The notes under the pieces: model-generated
Database searches by the model: none
The model's input: the letters and a program-made list of their open reading frames with translations, nothing else
Told to the model about the DNA's origin: nothing
Made by a program: the position numbers and the translations under genes
Part shown: one piece after another, positions 1 through 5,897 of the stretch
Position numbering within the stretch: position 1 is the first letter of the stretch
Layout of the letters: each line of letters opens with the position of its first letter
Origin: Oscillospiraceae bacterium
GTDB lineage: Bacteria > Bacillota > Clostridia > Oscillospirales > Oscillospiraceae
Assembly: GCA_031260745.1 (NCBI GenBank)
Contig: JAISKY010000267.1
Span: 1-7,094, forward strand
Direction: 5' to 3'
DNA length: 7,094 nt

Positions 1-31
1 AATATTAGGGTGTTAATATGTCTGAAATTTA

Positions 32-64
32 TTGTAGGGACGGTCAAAATGACCTTCCCTACAA
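32..64. repeat. Dispersed palindromic repeat, copy 1 (GTAGGG arms)
   Basis: The arms at 32-46 and 50-64 pair at 14 of 15 positions around a three-base AAA loop; the single mismatch is 41/55. The outer arms are TTGTAGGGA and TCCCTACAA. A related palindrome with the same GTAGGG/CCCTAC ends but a different centre lies at 2914-2941, so this is probably a REP- or MITE-like intergenic element. It lies about 45 bases beyond the stop of the minus-strand amidase gene. On that strand the hairpin is followed by an A/T-rich tail (TAAATTT), so it may also act as a weak terminator. Confidence 0.65.
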
Positions 65-109
65 CGGTATAATGCGGCATTTATCGCAATACCCTGAATT
101 TGCGCGTCG

Positions 110-574
110 TCAATTGTTAATAAGAATCGCTCTGGCTTTGGAATACATATAGCTTGACAGCGGACGGTTGTCGCTGTCGTATGTATGCGTAGTAATCAAC
201 GGGTCGGAACCGTTGAAACCGACTACCAACAAAGAATGTCCGAACGTAACGCCGTCAAAGCTAAGTTGGATAATGTCGCCGAGCCGGGCTTGAGTTACCG
301 CGCCGTCGGAACCTTTTGGTCCGGTTCCGCGATTGCCGACAATGAAGTTACGCAGGAACTCTACTCCGCTCCACGAGGGGGAGCGCGAGCTTAACGAGTT
401 AAAAAACCACCCGTTTGACGCGGAGTAGTTCATCGGAAATCCTCCGGCGAAAACGCACTGAGAGATGAAGTTAGTGCAGTCGCCGCCCATAGGGTCGAAA
501 TTGGCGTAGCGGGGATTACGCAGAAACGCCCACTTGTGAGCGTAGCTTATCGCTGAATCCGGGTTATATGGCAT
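110..574 (-). CDS. Amidase-domain protein (Amidase_6-like, cysteine-hydrolase fold)
   Basis: This 154-residue protein is essentially one amidase domain of the Amidase_6 type, a family related to NlpC/P60-like cysteine hydrolases. Visible landmarks are a YAHKWAFLRNPRY opening (11-23), the block GGDCTNFISQC (30-40) with the likely nucleophile Cys33, a tryptophan-containing loop (W56, W68), GDIIQL (99-104), FGHSLLVVGF (111-120) with the likely catalytic His113, and THTYDSDNRPL (129-139). The frame stays open upstream to 676, but I choose ATG 574 because a GAGG Shine-Dalgarno lies six bases before it, the domain begins directly after it, and the longer version would run into the promoter of the divergent gene. 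No signal peptide or membrane segment is visible, so by sequence it is cytoplasmic, unusual if the substrate is cell wall. Amide hydrolysis is inferred from the family; the substrate is unknown. It is transcribed leftward, divergent from the SGNH gene, and I found no convincing promoter for it. Confidence 0.85.
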   Translation of the reverse strand: MPYNPDSAISYAHKWAFLRNPRYANFDPMGGDCTNFISQCVFAGGFPMNYSASNGWFFNSLSSRSPSWSGVEFLRNFIVGNRGTGPKGSDGAVTQARLGDIIQLSFDGVTFGHSLLVVGFNGSDPLITTHTYDSDNRPLSSYMYSKARAILINN

Positions 575-580
575 AGTTTT

Positions 581-586
581 ACCTCG
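581..586 (-). promoter_or_regulatory. Shine-Dalgarno site fixing the amidase start
   Basis: On the minus strand the bases read GCGAGGTAAAACT followed by ATG at 574. GAGGT is six bases from the start codon. No comparable site serves the upstream in-frame start at 676, so this decides the start. Confidence 0.7.
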
Positions 587-669
587 CTGAATATAAAGTT
601 TTATGGAAATATAACGAATAAACAAAGTATAAGCGGAATTATTTGACGGATGGCGTCGTATAATATTTG

Positions 670-698
670 TTGACATAATGGTAGTAGTGTGATATAAT
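670..698 (+). promoter_or_regulatory. Perfect-consensus sigma-A promoter for the SGNH hydrolase gene
   Basis: The -35 box is TTGACA (670-675) and the -10 box is TATAAT (693-698), separated by exactly 17 bases. Both hexamers match consensus at all six positions. Transcription should begin near 704-706, giving a leader of about 30 bases before the GTG start at 736. The -35 box overlaps the upstream in-frame extension of the divergent amidase frame, which supports the shorter amidase start. Confidence 0.9.
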
Positions 699-735
699 AA
701 CTCTACATTATGCTTATCAGGAAAGGGGAACGCCT

Positions 736-1452
736 GTGGAGATAATCCGTAAGATTGAGGTTTTCGGGGATTCCATTCTGAAAGGGATTCAGTTAAACCA
801 AAAAAAGCGGTATTGTGTTGACAACAATATCGACATTGAAATGCTCAATGACAGATTTGGGCTGGAGATTAATAACCGCTCGAAGATGGGTTGTACGATT
901 ACAAAGGGCGCGTCTATGATAGAGCGTTACCTTGAGGGCGAACCGGATTGCTCCGCGATTGTTATGGACTTCGGCGGCAATGACTGCGACTTTAACTGGG
1001 AGCAGATTGCCGAGAATCCGGACGGGGAGTTTGAACCTCACACTCCGCTTGGGTTGTTTGAGGACACGTATAATAAACTGATAGAGCGGCTGAAATCGTT
1101 TGGGATTACTCCGATTCTGACGACGTTGCCGCCGCTAGACCCTCAGCAGTTTTTCGATTGGTTCTGCAAAAGTCTGAACAAGGAAAACGTAACGAAATGG
1201 CTGGGCGGAAGTATTACGACGATTTACCGTTTTCAGGAAAGTTACTCCAGAACCGTGGAGCGTATCGCCCGTTCGGCGGGTACGCCGCTCGTGGATTTGC
1301 GCGGAGCGTTTTTACGGCACCGCAGAATCGACAGTTACTTGTGCGAGGACGGAACTCACCCAAACACTAACGGTCAGCGTATTATTACCTCGGCGTTCGC
1401 GGAGTTCGCGGAATCAATTATTCCGCGCAGAACCAGGTCGATAATCGCGTAA
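736..1452 (+). CDS. SGNH/GDSL-family hydrolase (esterase/lipase-like), cytoplasmic
   Basis: This is a 238-residue SGNH hydrolase, a family of serine esterases, acyl-hydrolases and deacetylases. Block I is VFGDSI (9-14) with nucleophile Ser13. Block II is probably the glycine in KMGCT (Gly52). Block III is FGGNDCDF (79-86) with the oxyanion Asn82. Block V is EDGTHPN (204-210) with Asp205 and His208. All four catalytic elements are present, so the enzyme should be active. The protein starts almost directly at block I with no signal peptide, which points to a cytoplasmic enzyme. The GGNDCDF core and the LPPLDPQQFFDWFCK stretch look like a clostridial subfamily of unassigned function that I recognise only in outline. 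The start is GTG, with AAAGGGG (722-728) seven bases upstream. The gene has its own consensus promoter and ends 81 bases before the CorC-type gene. The natural substrate cannot be read from the sequence. Confidence 0.88.
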   Translation: MEIIRKIEVFGDSILKGIQLNQKKRYCVDNNIDIEMLNDRFGLEINNRSKMGCTITKGASMIERYLEGEPDCSAIVMDFGGNDCDFNWEQIAENPDGEFEPHTPLGLFEDTYNKLIERLKSFGITPILTTLPPLDPQQFFDWFCKSLNKENVTKWLGGSITTIYRFQESYSRTVERIARSAGTPLVDLRGAFLRHRRIDSYLCEDGTHPNTNGQRIITSAFAEFAESIIPRRTRSIIA

Positions 1453-1467
1453 AAAAACGGAAGTAAA

Positions 1468-1490
1468 CTCTTTACAAAGAGCTTATTTTA
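1468..1490 (+). terminator. Weak hairpin with T-rich tail after the SGNH gene
   Basis: CTCTTT (1468-1473) and AAAGAG (1476-1481) form a small inverted repeat, followed by CTTATTTTA. It lies 15 bases after the SGNH stop codon and could be a weak intrinsic terminator. The same bases contain the -35 box of the next promoter (1471-1476), so the symmetry could equally be regulatory or chance. Confidence 0.35.
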
Positions 1491-1499
1491 TGGTATATT
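1471..1499 (+). promoter_or_regulatory. Sigma-A promoter for the CorC-type gene
   Basis: TTTACA (1471-1476) and TATATT (1494-1499) are spaced by 17 bases; each box differs from consensus at one position. The predicted start is near 1505-1507, leaving a leader of roughly 28 bases that contains the GGGAGG ribosome site. The -10 box lies inside a perfect palindrome (1492-1510). Confidence 0.75.
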
Positions 1500-1510
1500 A
1501 GTAATATACC
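1492..1510. promoter_or_regulatory. Perfect 19-bp palindrome over -10 and start site: probable operator
   Basis: GGTATATTAGTAATATACC is a perfect inverted repeat with nine-base arms around a central G at 1501. It covers the whole -10 box and the predicted transcription start, the usual place for a repressor site of a homodimeric regulator. As RNA it could also form an eight-pair hairpin followed by TATTTTT, so a weak terminator for the upstream gene is the alternative reading. No regulator gene is present in the window. Confidence 0.5.
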
Positions 1511-1522
1511 TATTTTTGAGGC

Positions 1523-1528
1523 GGGAGG
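1523..1528 (+). promoter_or_regulatory. Shine-Dalgarno site fixing the CorC-type start
   Basis: GGGAGG lies five bases before ATG 1534. An in-frame TTG at 1516 lies upstream of this site, has no ribosome site of its own and is only about ten bases from the predicted transcription start, so ATG 1534 is preferred. Confidence 0.75.
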
Positions 1529-1533
1529 ATTGT

Positions 1534-2883
1534 ATGCCAGAACCGGACCCAATATTATGGCAAATACTTTTACAAATTTTGTTGATTGCGGTTAACGCCG
1601 TGTTTGCGTGCGCCGAAATCGCGGTTATTACAATCAACGATATGAAGCTGGAGCGAATGGCTGCGGCCGGTAACAAGAGAGCAAAGCGTCTGATGTCTAT
1701 CATCAGAACGCCGTCGAAGTTTTTCGCGACGATTCAGGTCGCGATAACGCTTGCGGGTTTCTTAGGGAGCGCGTTCGCGGCGGATAACTTCGCGAGCAGA
1801 TTAGCGGACTGGGCGGAAAGTGTAAAGATACCGTTACCGTATTCTACGCTGAACGCGATAAGTCTGATACTTATTACTTTAATTTTAAGCTACTTTACGC
1901 TTGTACTTGGTGAGCTTGTGCCTAAGCGTGTGGCTCAGCAAAAGGCGGAGCCGGTTGCGCTTGCGTTGTCCGGCGTGATTGTGTTCCTGTCGAAGGTGTT
2001 CGCTCCGGTTGTGTGGTTACTTACGAAATCGAATGACGCGTTGCTAAGGTTACTTAACATTGACCCGAACGAATCCTCTAACGCCGTTACGGAAGAAGAA
2101 ATCCGTATGATGGTTGACGAGGGCAGTGAAAAGGGAGCAATCGCGGAAACGGAAAAGGAGATAATCAACAACGTATTCGCGTTCAATGACCTGACGGCTG
2201 AGGAAGTTATGACTCACCGCACTAACGCCGAATTGCTGTGGGCGGACGAAACCGCGGAGCAATGGGCGACGGCGATATTTGAAACCCGCCACAGCTATTA
2301 CCCGATTGTGGTAGACGACGCGGACGACGTAAAAGGCGTACTGTCGGCGAAAGATTATTATCGGCTTGCGGAAAATGAACGCGTTCCGGAGTCTATAATG
2401 GAGAATGTAATGCGTCCGGCTCAGTTCGTACCGGAGGGCGTTAAGGCTGACGTGCTGTTCAGGAATATGAAAAATAACCGCAATCACTTCGCGATTGTAC
2501 TTGACGAGTACGGCGGAATGAGCGGTATTATCACGATTAACGACTTGTTAGAGCAGTTGGTAGGCGATTTAGACGACGACAGTTCAACCGTGCCGGACGG
2601 TCCGGACATTATGCAGCTCGGAGAAAGCGAGTGGGAGATTCAGGGTTCCGCTTCAATTGACGACGTAGTGCTGGCGTTGGGTACGGAACTTCCGGCGGAA
2701 GATTATGATACGTTCGGAGGTTGGGTGTTCAGTTTACTTGGCTCGGTGCCGGGCGACGGTGAAACTCCCGTACTTGAAACCGCCGGACTGACCGTTGAGG
2801 TTACGGCGGTAAGCGAACATCGACTTGAACGCGCGGTAGTACGTAAGAAAACAGATAGAAAAGACGGTGAGGACCGCGAATAA
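1534..2883 (+). CDS. CNNM/CorC-HlyC family membrane protein with CBS pair (probable divalent-cation transporter)
   Basis: This 449-residue protein has the full architecture of the DUF21-CBS-CorC_HlyC family. The N-terminal DUF21 transmembrane domain spans about residues 5-170, with hydrophobic segments near 8-28, 65-85, 105-125 and 140-165, and the typical GELVPKR motif at 126-132 after the third segment. An acidic linker (EEEIRMMVDEG, then ETEKEIINNVF) leads to CBS 1 (about 226-280, from VMTHR) and CBS 2 (about 292-346, from VMRPAQFVP, including the conserved LDEYGGMSGIIT stretch). A C-terminal CorC_HlyC domain (about 360-440) follows. Family members are linked to Mg2+/Co2+ export and magnesium homeostasis, with the CBS pair sensing nucleotides; the older haemolysin label is misleading. 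Length and domains look complete. It has its own promoter and a possible operator. The transported ion is inferred from the family. Confidence 0.92.
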   Translation: MPEPDPILWQILLQILLIAVNAVFACAEIAVITINDMKLERMAAAGNKRAKRLMSIIRTPSKFFATIQVAITLAGFLGSAFAADNFASRLADWAESVKIPLPYSTLNAISLILITLILSYFTLVLGELVPKRVAQQKAEPVALALSGVIVFLSKVFAPVVWLLTKSNDALLRLLNIDPNESSNAVTEEEIRMMVDEGSEKGAIAETEKEIINNVFAFNDLTAEEVMTHRTNAELLWADETAEQWATAIFETRHSYYPIVVDDADDVKGVLSAKDYYRLAENERVPESIMENVMRPAQFVPEGVKADVLFRNMKNNRNHFAIVLDEYGGMSGIITINDLLEQLVGDLDDDSSTVPDGPDIMQLGESEWEIQGSASIDDVVLALGTELPAEDYDTFGGWVFSLLGSVPGDGETPVLETAGLTVEVTAVSEHRLERAVVRKKTDRKDGEDRE

Positions 2884-2887
2884 TCAG

Positions 2888-2899
2888 GCGGCAAGCCGC
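2888..2899 (+). other. Short GC-rich hairpin after the CorC-type gene
   Basis: GCGGC and GCCGC are separated by two bases, five bases after the CorC-type stop. There is no T-run behind it, so it is not a typical intrinsic terminator. It may only help stabilise the mRNA end. Confidence 0.3.
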
Positions 2900-2913
2900 G
2901 ACAAGTAAACCGC

Positions 2914-2941
2914 GTAGGGGCGAATATTTATTCGTCCCTAC
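2914..2941. repeat. Dispersed palindromic repeat, copy 2 (GTAGGG arms)
   Basis: The arms at 2914-2926 and 2929-2941 pair at 12 of 13 positions; the 2920/2935 pair would be a G-U wobble in RNA. The ends GTAGGGGCG and CGTCCCTAC match those of the repeat at 32-64, while the centre (AATATTTATT) differs. It lies 30 bases after the CorC-type stop and 50 bases before uvrA. No T-run follows, so it looks like an intergenic repeat rather than a normal terminator. Confidence 0.65.
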
Positions 2942-2970
2942 TGTAAAATTATCAAATAATCAAATAATAT
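2942..2970 (+). promoter_or_regulatory. Possible weak promoter for uvrA
   Basis: The A/T-rich stretch between repeat copy 2 and uvrA offers a -10-like TAATAT (2965-2970) with TGTAAA 17 bases upstream. The -35 box matches consensus at only three of six positions, and the start would lie close to the ribosome site. uvrA needs a promoter somewhere here if the upstream hairpins terminate, but this assignment is weak. Confidence 0.25.
2951..2966 (+). repeat. Tandem 8-bp direct repeat, two copies
   Basis: ATCAAATA occurs twice in a row directly upstream of the uvrA ribosome site, followed by ATAT. It may be a replication-slippage product or part of an A/T-rich promoter element. Confidence 0.5.
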
Positions 2971-2978
2971 TGGAAATC

Positions 2979-2983
2979 AGGAG
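2979..2983 (+). promoter_or_regulatory. Shine-Dalgarno site fixing the uvrA start
   Basis: AGGAG lies seven bases before ATG 2991. The frame also opens at TTG 2970, but that codon precedes the ribosome site and would add seven residues before the usual UvrA N-terminus (I-V-I-K-G-A). ATG 2991 is therefore chosen. Confidence 0.8.
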
Positions 2984-2990
2984 CGACATA

Positions 2991-5834
2991 ATGCAGTCAA
3001 GCATAGTAATTAAAGGCGCGAAAACTCACAACCTGCGGAACATAGATTTAACAATACCGCGCGATAGTTTAGTAGTGTTTACCGGACTGTCGGGCAGCGG
3101 TAAGTCGTCGCTCGCGTTCGATACGCTGTACGCGGAGGGTCAGCGGCGCTATATCGAATCGCTGTCGAGCTACGCTCGGCAATTTTTGGGTCAGATGGAG
3201 AAACCCGAAGTCGAAAGCATTGAGGGGCTTTCTCCCGCGATTGCGATTAATCAGAAAACAACGAGCCATAACCCGCGGTCTACTGTGGGAACGGTTACGG
3301 AGATATACGACTATCTGCGTCTGCTATGGGCGCGAATCGGGATTCCGCACTGCCCTAAATGCGGTCGGGAGATACAACAGCAGACAATCGACCAAATTGT
3401 GGATAAGCTCACGAGTTTACCGGAGGGAACTAGAGTTCAGATTTTAGCTCCGGTAGTTCGCGCCCGCAAGGGCGAGTATCAGAAAGTGTTTGAGGACGCG
3501 CGTAAAAGCGGTTACGCCCGCGTTCGCGTGGATAAACAGATATACGATTTGAGCGAGGACATCAAACTTGAGAAAAATAAAAAACACAGCATAGAGATAA
3601 TCGTGGACAGGCTTGCGGTGGAACCTGAATCTACCGGACGCTTCGCGGACAGCGCTGAAGCCGCCGCCGCGCTTGCGGACGGGCTGATTATCGCGAATCT
3701 TCCGGACACTGACGAAGATATGCTGTTCTCGCAAAACTACGCGTGCGAGGATTGCGGCGTCAGTATGGAGGAACTTACGCCAAGACTGTTTTCGTTCAAC
3801 AATCCCTACGGCGCGTGTCCGAAATGCTCCGGGTTGGGAGTTCAGCTAAAAATCGACCCGGACTTAATCGTGCCGGACTATGACAAATCGTTGTCCGAGG
3901 GCGCGGTTAAAGCCGGTAACTGGTCGAACGCTAAAGACGGTATCGCGAAAATGTACTTTGACGCGTTAGGTAAACGCTACGGGTTTACCGCGTTTACTCC
4001 GCTGAAAGATTTCACCGACGAAGCGGTGAGCGCGTTGCTGTACGGTACTAAGGGCGAAGAACTTGAACTGCGCTACGAGCGCGGAAACGGTAAAAGCGTC
4101 TACAAACAACCGTTTGAGGGCGTTATTACCAATATACAAAGAAGATATAAGGAAACTCAAAGCTCGTTTATTCGGTGGGAGCTAGAGCAATTTATGTCGG
4201 AGTACCCTTGTCCCGACTGCGGCGGCAAGCGGTTAAAGCCGGAGGTGCTTGGAGTTACGGTAGGCGGCGAGGGAATCGCGGACTATTGCGCGAAGTCGGT
4301 CGTGGACGCTTTGGAGTTTACGGAAAATCTTGAACTTCACGGCGCGGACGCGATGATTGCGGAACGTATTCTGAAAGAGATAAAAGACCGTCTGGGATTT
4401 TTACGCTCGGTAGGGTTGGAGTACCTTACGCTGTCACGCAACGCCGGAACTTTGTCCGGCGGCGAAAGTCAGCGGATTAGGCTCGCGACTCAGGTCGGCT
4501 CGTCGCTGACCGGAGTGCTGTATATACTCGACGAGCCAAGTATCGGACTGCATCAGCGCGACAACCGTAAGCTGCTCGCGACTTTGAAGCGTTTGCGCGA
4601 TTTGGGCAATTCGGTAATTGTCGTCGAACACGACGAGGAAACTATGCTTGAAGCCGACTGGATTGTGGACGTCGGACCGGGCGCGGGAGTGAAAGGCGGC
4701 GAAATCGTATTCAGCGGAACTCCCGACGAGATTCTGGAATGTGACGAAAGCGTAACGGGCAGATTTTTGAGCGGTAAGGAGAAAATCCAAATCCCTGCGA
4801 AACGCCGTAAAGGCAGCGGCGCGTTCCTTGAAATTATCGGCGCGAACGAAAATAATCTGACCGAGATAGACGTAAGATTTCCGCTTGGAGCGATGACTGC
4901 GGTAACAGGCGTATCGGGCAGCGGGAAATCGAGCTTAGTTAATACGATTTTGTATAAGGCTTTGGCGGCAAAGTTGAACCGCGCTAAAACTCGTCCCGGT
5001 CTGCATAAGGCAATTAAAGGCGTGGAAAACCTTGACAAAATCATCGAGATAGACCAAAGTCCGATTGGGCGTACTCCGCGTTCCAACCCCGCGACGTATA
5101 CAAAAGCGTTTGACGATATACGCGAGATGTTCTCGCAGACCATAGACGCGCGGGAGCGCGGTTACAGTTCTGGCAGATTCAGCTTTAACGTCAAGGGCGG
5201 CCGCTGCGAGGCTTGCTCCGGCGACGGACTAAAAAAGATTGAAATGCACTTCCTCCCGGACATCTACGTGCCTTGCGAGGTTTGCAAGGGTAAACGCTAC
5301 AACCGCGAAACTTTAGAAGTTCGCTATAAGGGCAAGAACATTTACGAAGTGCTTGAAATGACGGTTGACGAAGCTCTTACATTTTTCGAGAATCAGCCGA
5401 AACTTAAACCTAAGTTACAGGCGTTATGGGACGTGGGACTTGACTACGTGAAACTTGGTCAATCGTCAACTACGCTGTCGGGCGGCGAGGCTCAACGGGT
5501 CAAACTCGCGTCGGAGCTTGCGCGTAAGGCTACGGGACGCACGATGTACGTGCTGGACGAGCCTACGACCGGTTTGCACTCCGCCGACGTAAAAAAGCTC
5601 CTGGACGTGCTTAATCGCCTTGTGGACGCGGGTAATACAGTCATCATCATCGAGCATAACCTCGATATGATAAAAAGCGCGGACTGGGTAATTGACCTCG
5701 GACCGGAGGGCGGCGACAGGGGCGGTAATATCGTCTGCGTCGGCACTCCGGAAAAGGTAGCGAAAGACAAGTCCAGTCATACAGGCGAATATTTGCGGTT
5801 CGCGCTGAACGACTACAGACCGGTGTCCGGCTGA
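2991..5834 (+). CDS. uvrA: UvrA, excinuclease ABC subunit A
   Basis: UvrA is the damage-recognition ATPase of nucleotide excision repair. As a dimer it loads UvrB onto distorted DNA in the cytoplasm. At 947 residues it has the usual family length and both ABC modules. The first module has Walker A GLSGSGKSS (32-40), a CPKC pair at 121/124, the UvrB-binding and insertion regions (about 130-290) with zinc finger C252-x2-C255-x20-C276-x2-C279, signature LSGGESQR (488-495) and Walker B YILDEPSIGLH (511-521). The second has Walker A GVSGSGKSS (640-648), zinc finger C739-x2-C742-x19-C762-x2-C765, signature LSGGEAQR (829-836) and Walker B YVLDEPTTGLH (853-863). All key residues are intact. uvrB, often adjacent in Firmicutes, is not in the window. 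No canonical LexA box (CGAAC-N4-GTTCG type) is visible upstream. A terminator-like hairpin follows the gene. Confidence 0.98.
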   Translation: MQSSIVIKGAKTHNLRNIDLTIPRDSLVVFTGLSGSGKSSLAFDTLYAEGQRRYIESLSSYARQFLGQMEKPEVESIEGLSPAIAINQKTTSHNPRSTVGTVTEIYDYLRLLWARIGIPHCPKCGREIQQQTIDQIVDKLTSLPEGTRVQILAPVVRARKGEYQKVFEDARKSGYARVRVDKQIYDLSEDIKLEKNKKHSIEIIVDRLAVEPESTGRFADSAEAAAALADGLIIANLPDTDEDMLFSQNYACEDCGVSMEELTPRLFSFNNPYGACPKCSGLGVQLKIDPDLIVPDYDKSLSEGAVKAGNWSNAKDGIAKMYFDALGKRYGFTAFTPLKDFTDEAVSALLYGTKGEELELRYERGNGKSVYKQPFEGVITNIQRRYKETQSSFIRWELEQFMSEYPCPDCGGKRLKPEVLGVTVGGEGIADYCAKSVVDALEFTENLELHGADAMIAERILKEIKDRLGFLRSVGLEYLTLSRNAGTLSGGESQRIRLATQVGSSLTGVLYILDEPSIGLHQRDNRKLLATLKRLRDLGNSVIVVEHDEETMLEADWIVDVGPGAGVKGGEIVFSGTPDEILECDESVTGRFLSGKEKIQIPAKRRKGSGAFLEIIGANENNLTEIDVRFPLGAMTAVTGVSGSGKSSLVNTILYKALAAKLNRAKTRPGLHKAIKGVENLDKIIEIDQSPIGRTPRSNPATYTKAFDDIREMFSQTIDARERGYSSGRFSFNVKGGRCEACSGDGLKKIEMHFLPDIYVPCEVCKGKRYNRETLEVRYKGKNIYEVLEMTVDEALTFFENQPKLKPKLQALWDVGLDYVKLGQSSTTLSGGEAQRVKLASELARKATGRTMYVLDEPTTGLHSADVKKLLDVLNRLVDAGNTVIIIEHNLDMIKSADWVIDLGPEGGDRGGNIVCVGTPEKVAKDKSSHTGEYLRFALNDYRPVSG

Positions 5835-5850
5835 CAGATAATAAAAGGGT

Positions 5851-5884
5851 AAAATACGGGAATCCCTTGTGGCTCCCGTATTTT
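5851..5884 (+). terminator. Intrinsic terminator hairpin after uvrA
   Basis: AAAATACGGGA (5851-5861) and TCCCGTATTTT (5874-5884) are perfect 11-base inverted arms around a 12-base loop, 16 bases after the uvrA stop. The A-run before and T-run after make it a plausible terminator in both directions, though only four T bases follow the stem. It ends 13 bases before the start codon of the next gene, so it could instead modulate read-through into that gene. Confidence 0.65.
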
Positions 5885-5897
5885 GATGTAATTGAAA

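Noticed and set aside
68..73. Isolated TATAAT after repeat copy 1.
   Set aside because: There is no -35 box at suitable spacing and no plus-strand gene follows; it would only read antisense into the amidase gene.
185..394. Small plus-strand open frame inside the amidase gene, and similar frames inside the other genes.
   Set aside because: They lie opposite or out of frame with well-recognised proteins, show no domain pattern, and arise from GC-rich codon use.
643..664. TTGACG plus TATAAT as a second promoter ahead of the SGNH gene.
   Set aside because: The spacer is only 10 bases, too short for sigma-A; the perfect promoter just downstream explains the gene.
575..676. In-frame N-terminal extension of the amidase gene to 676.
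   Set aside because: It lacks a ribosome site, overlaps the -35 box of the divergent promoter, and the extra 34 residues do not resemble the domain or a signal peptide.
718..736. CAGG/CCTG pairing around the SGNH ribosome site as a regulatory hairpin.
   Set aside because: A four-pair stem with an 11-base loop is too weak to support.
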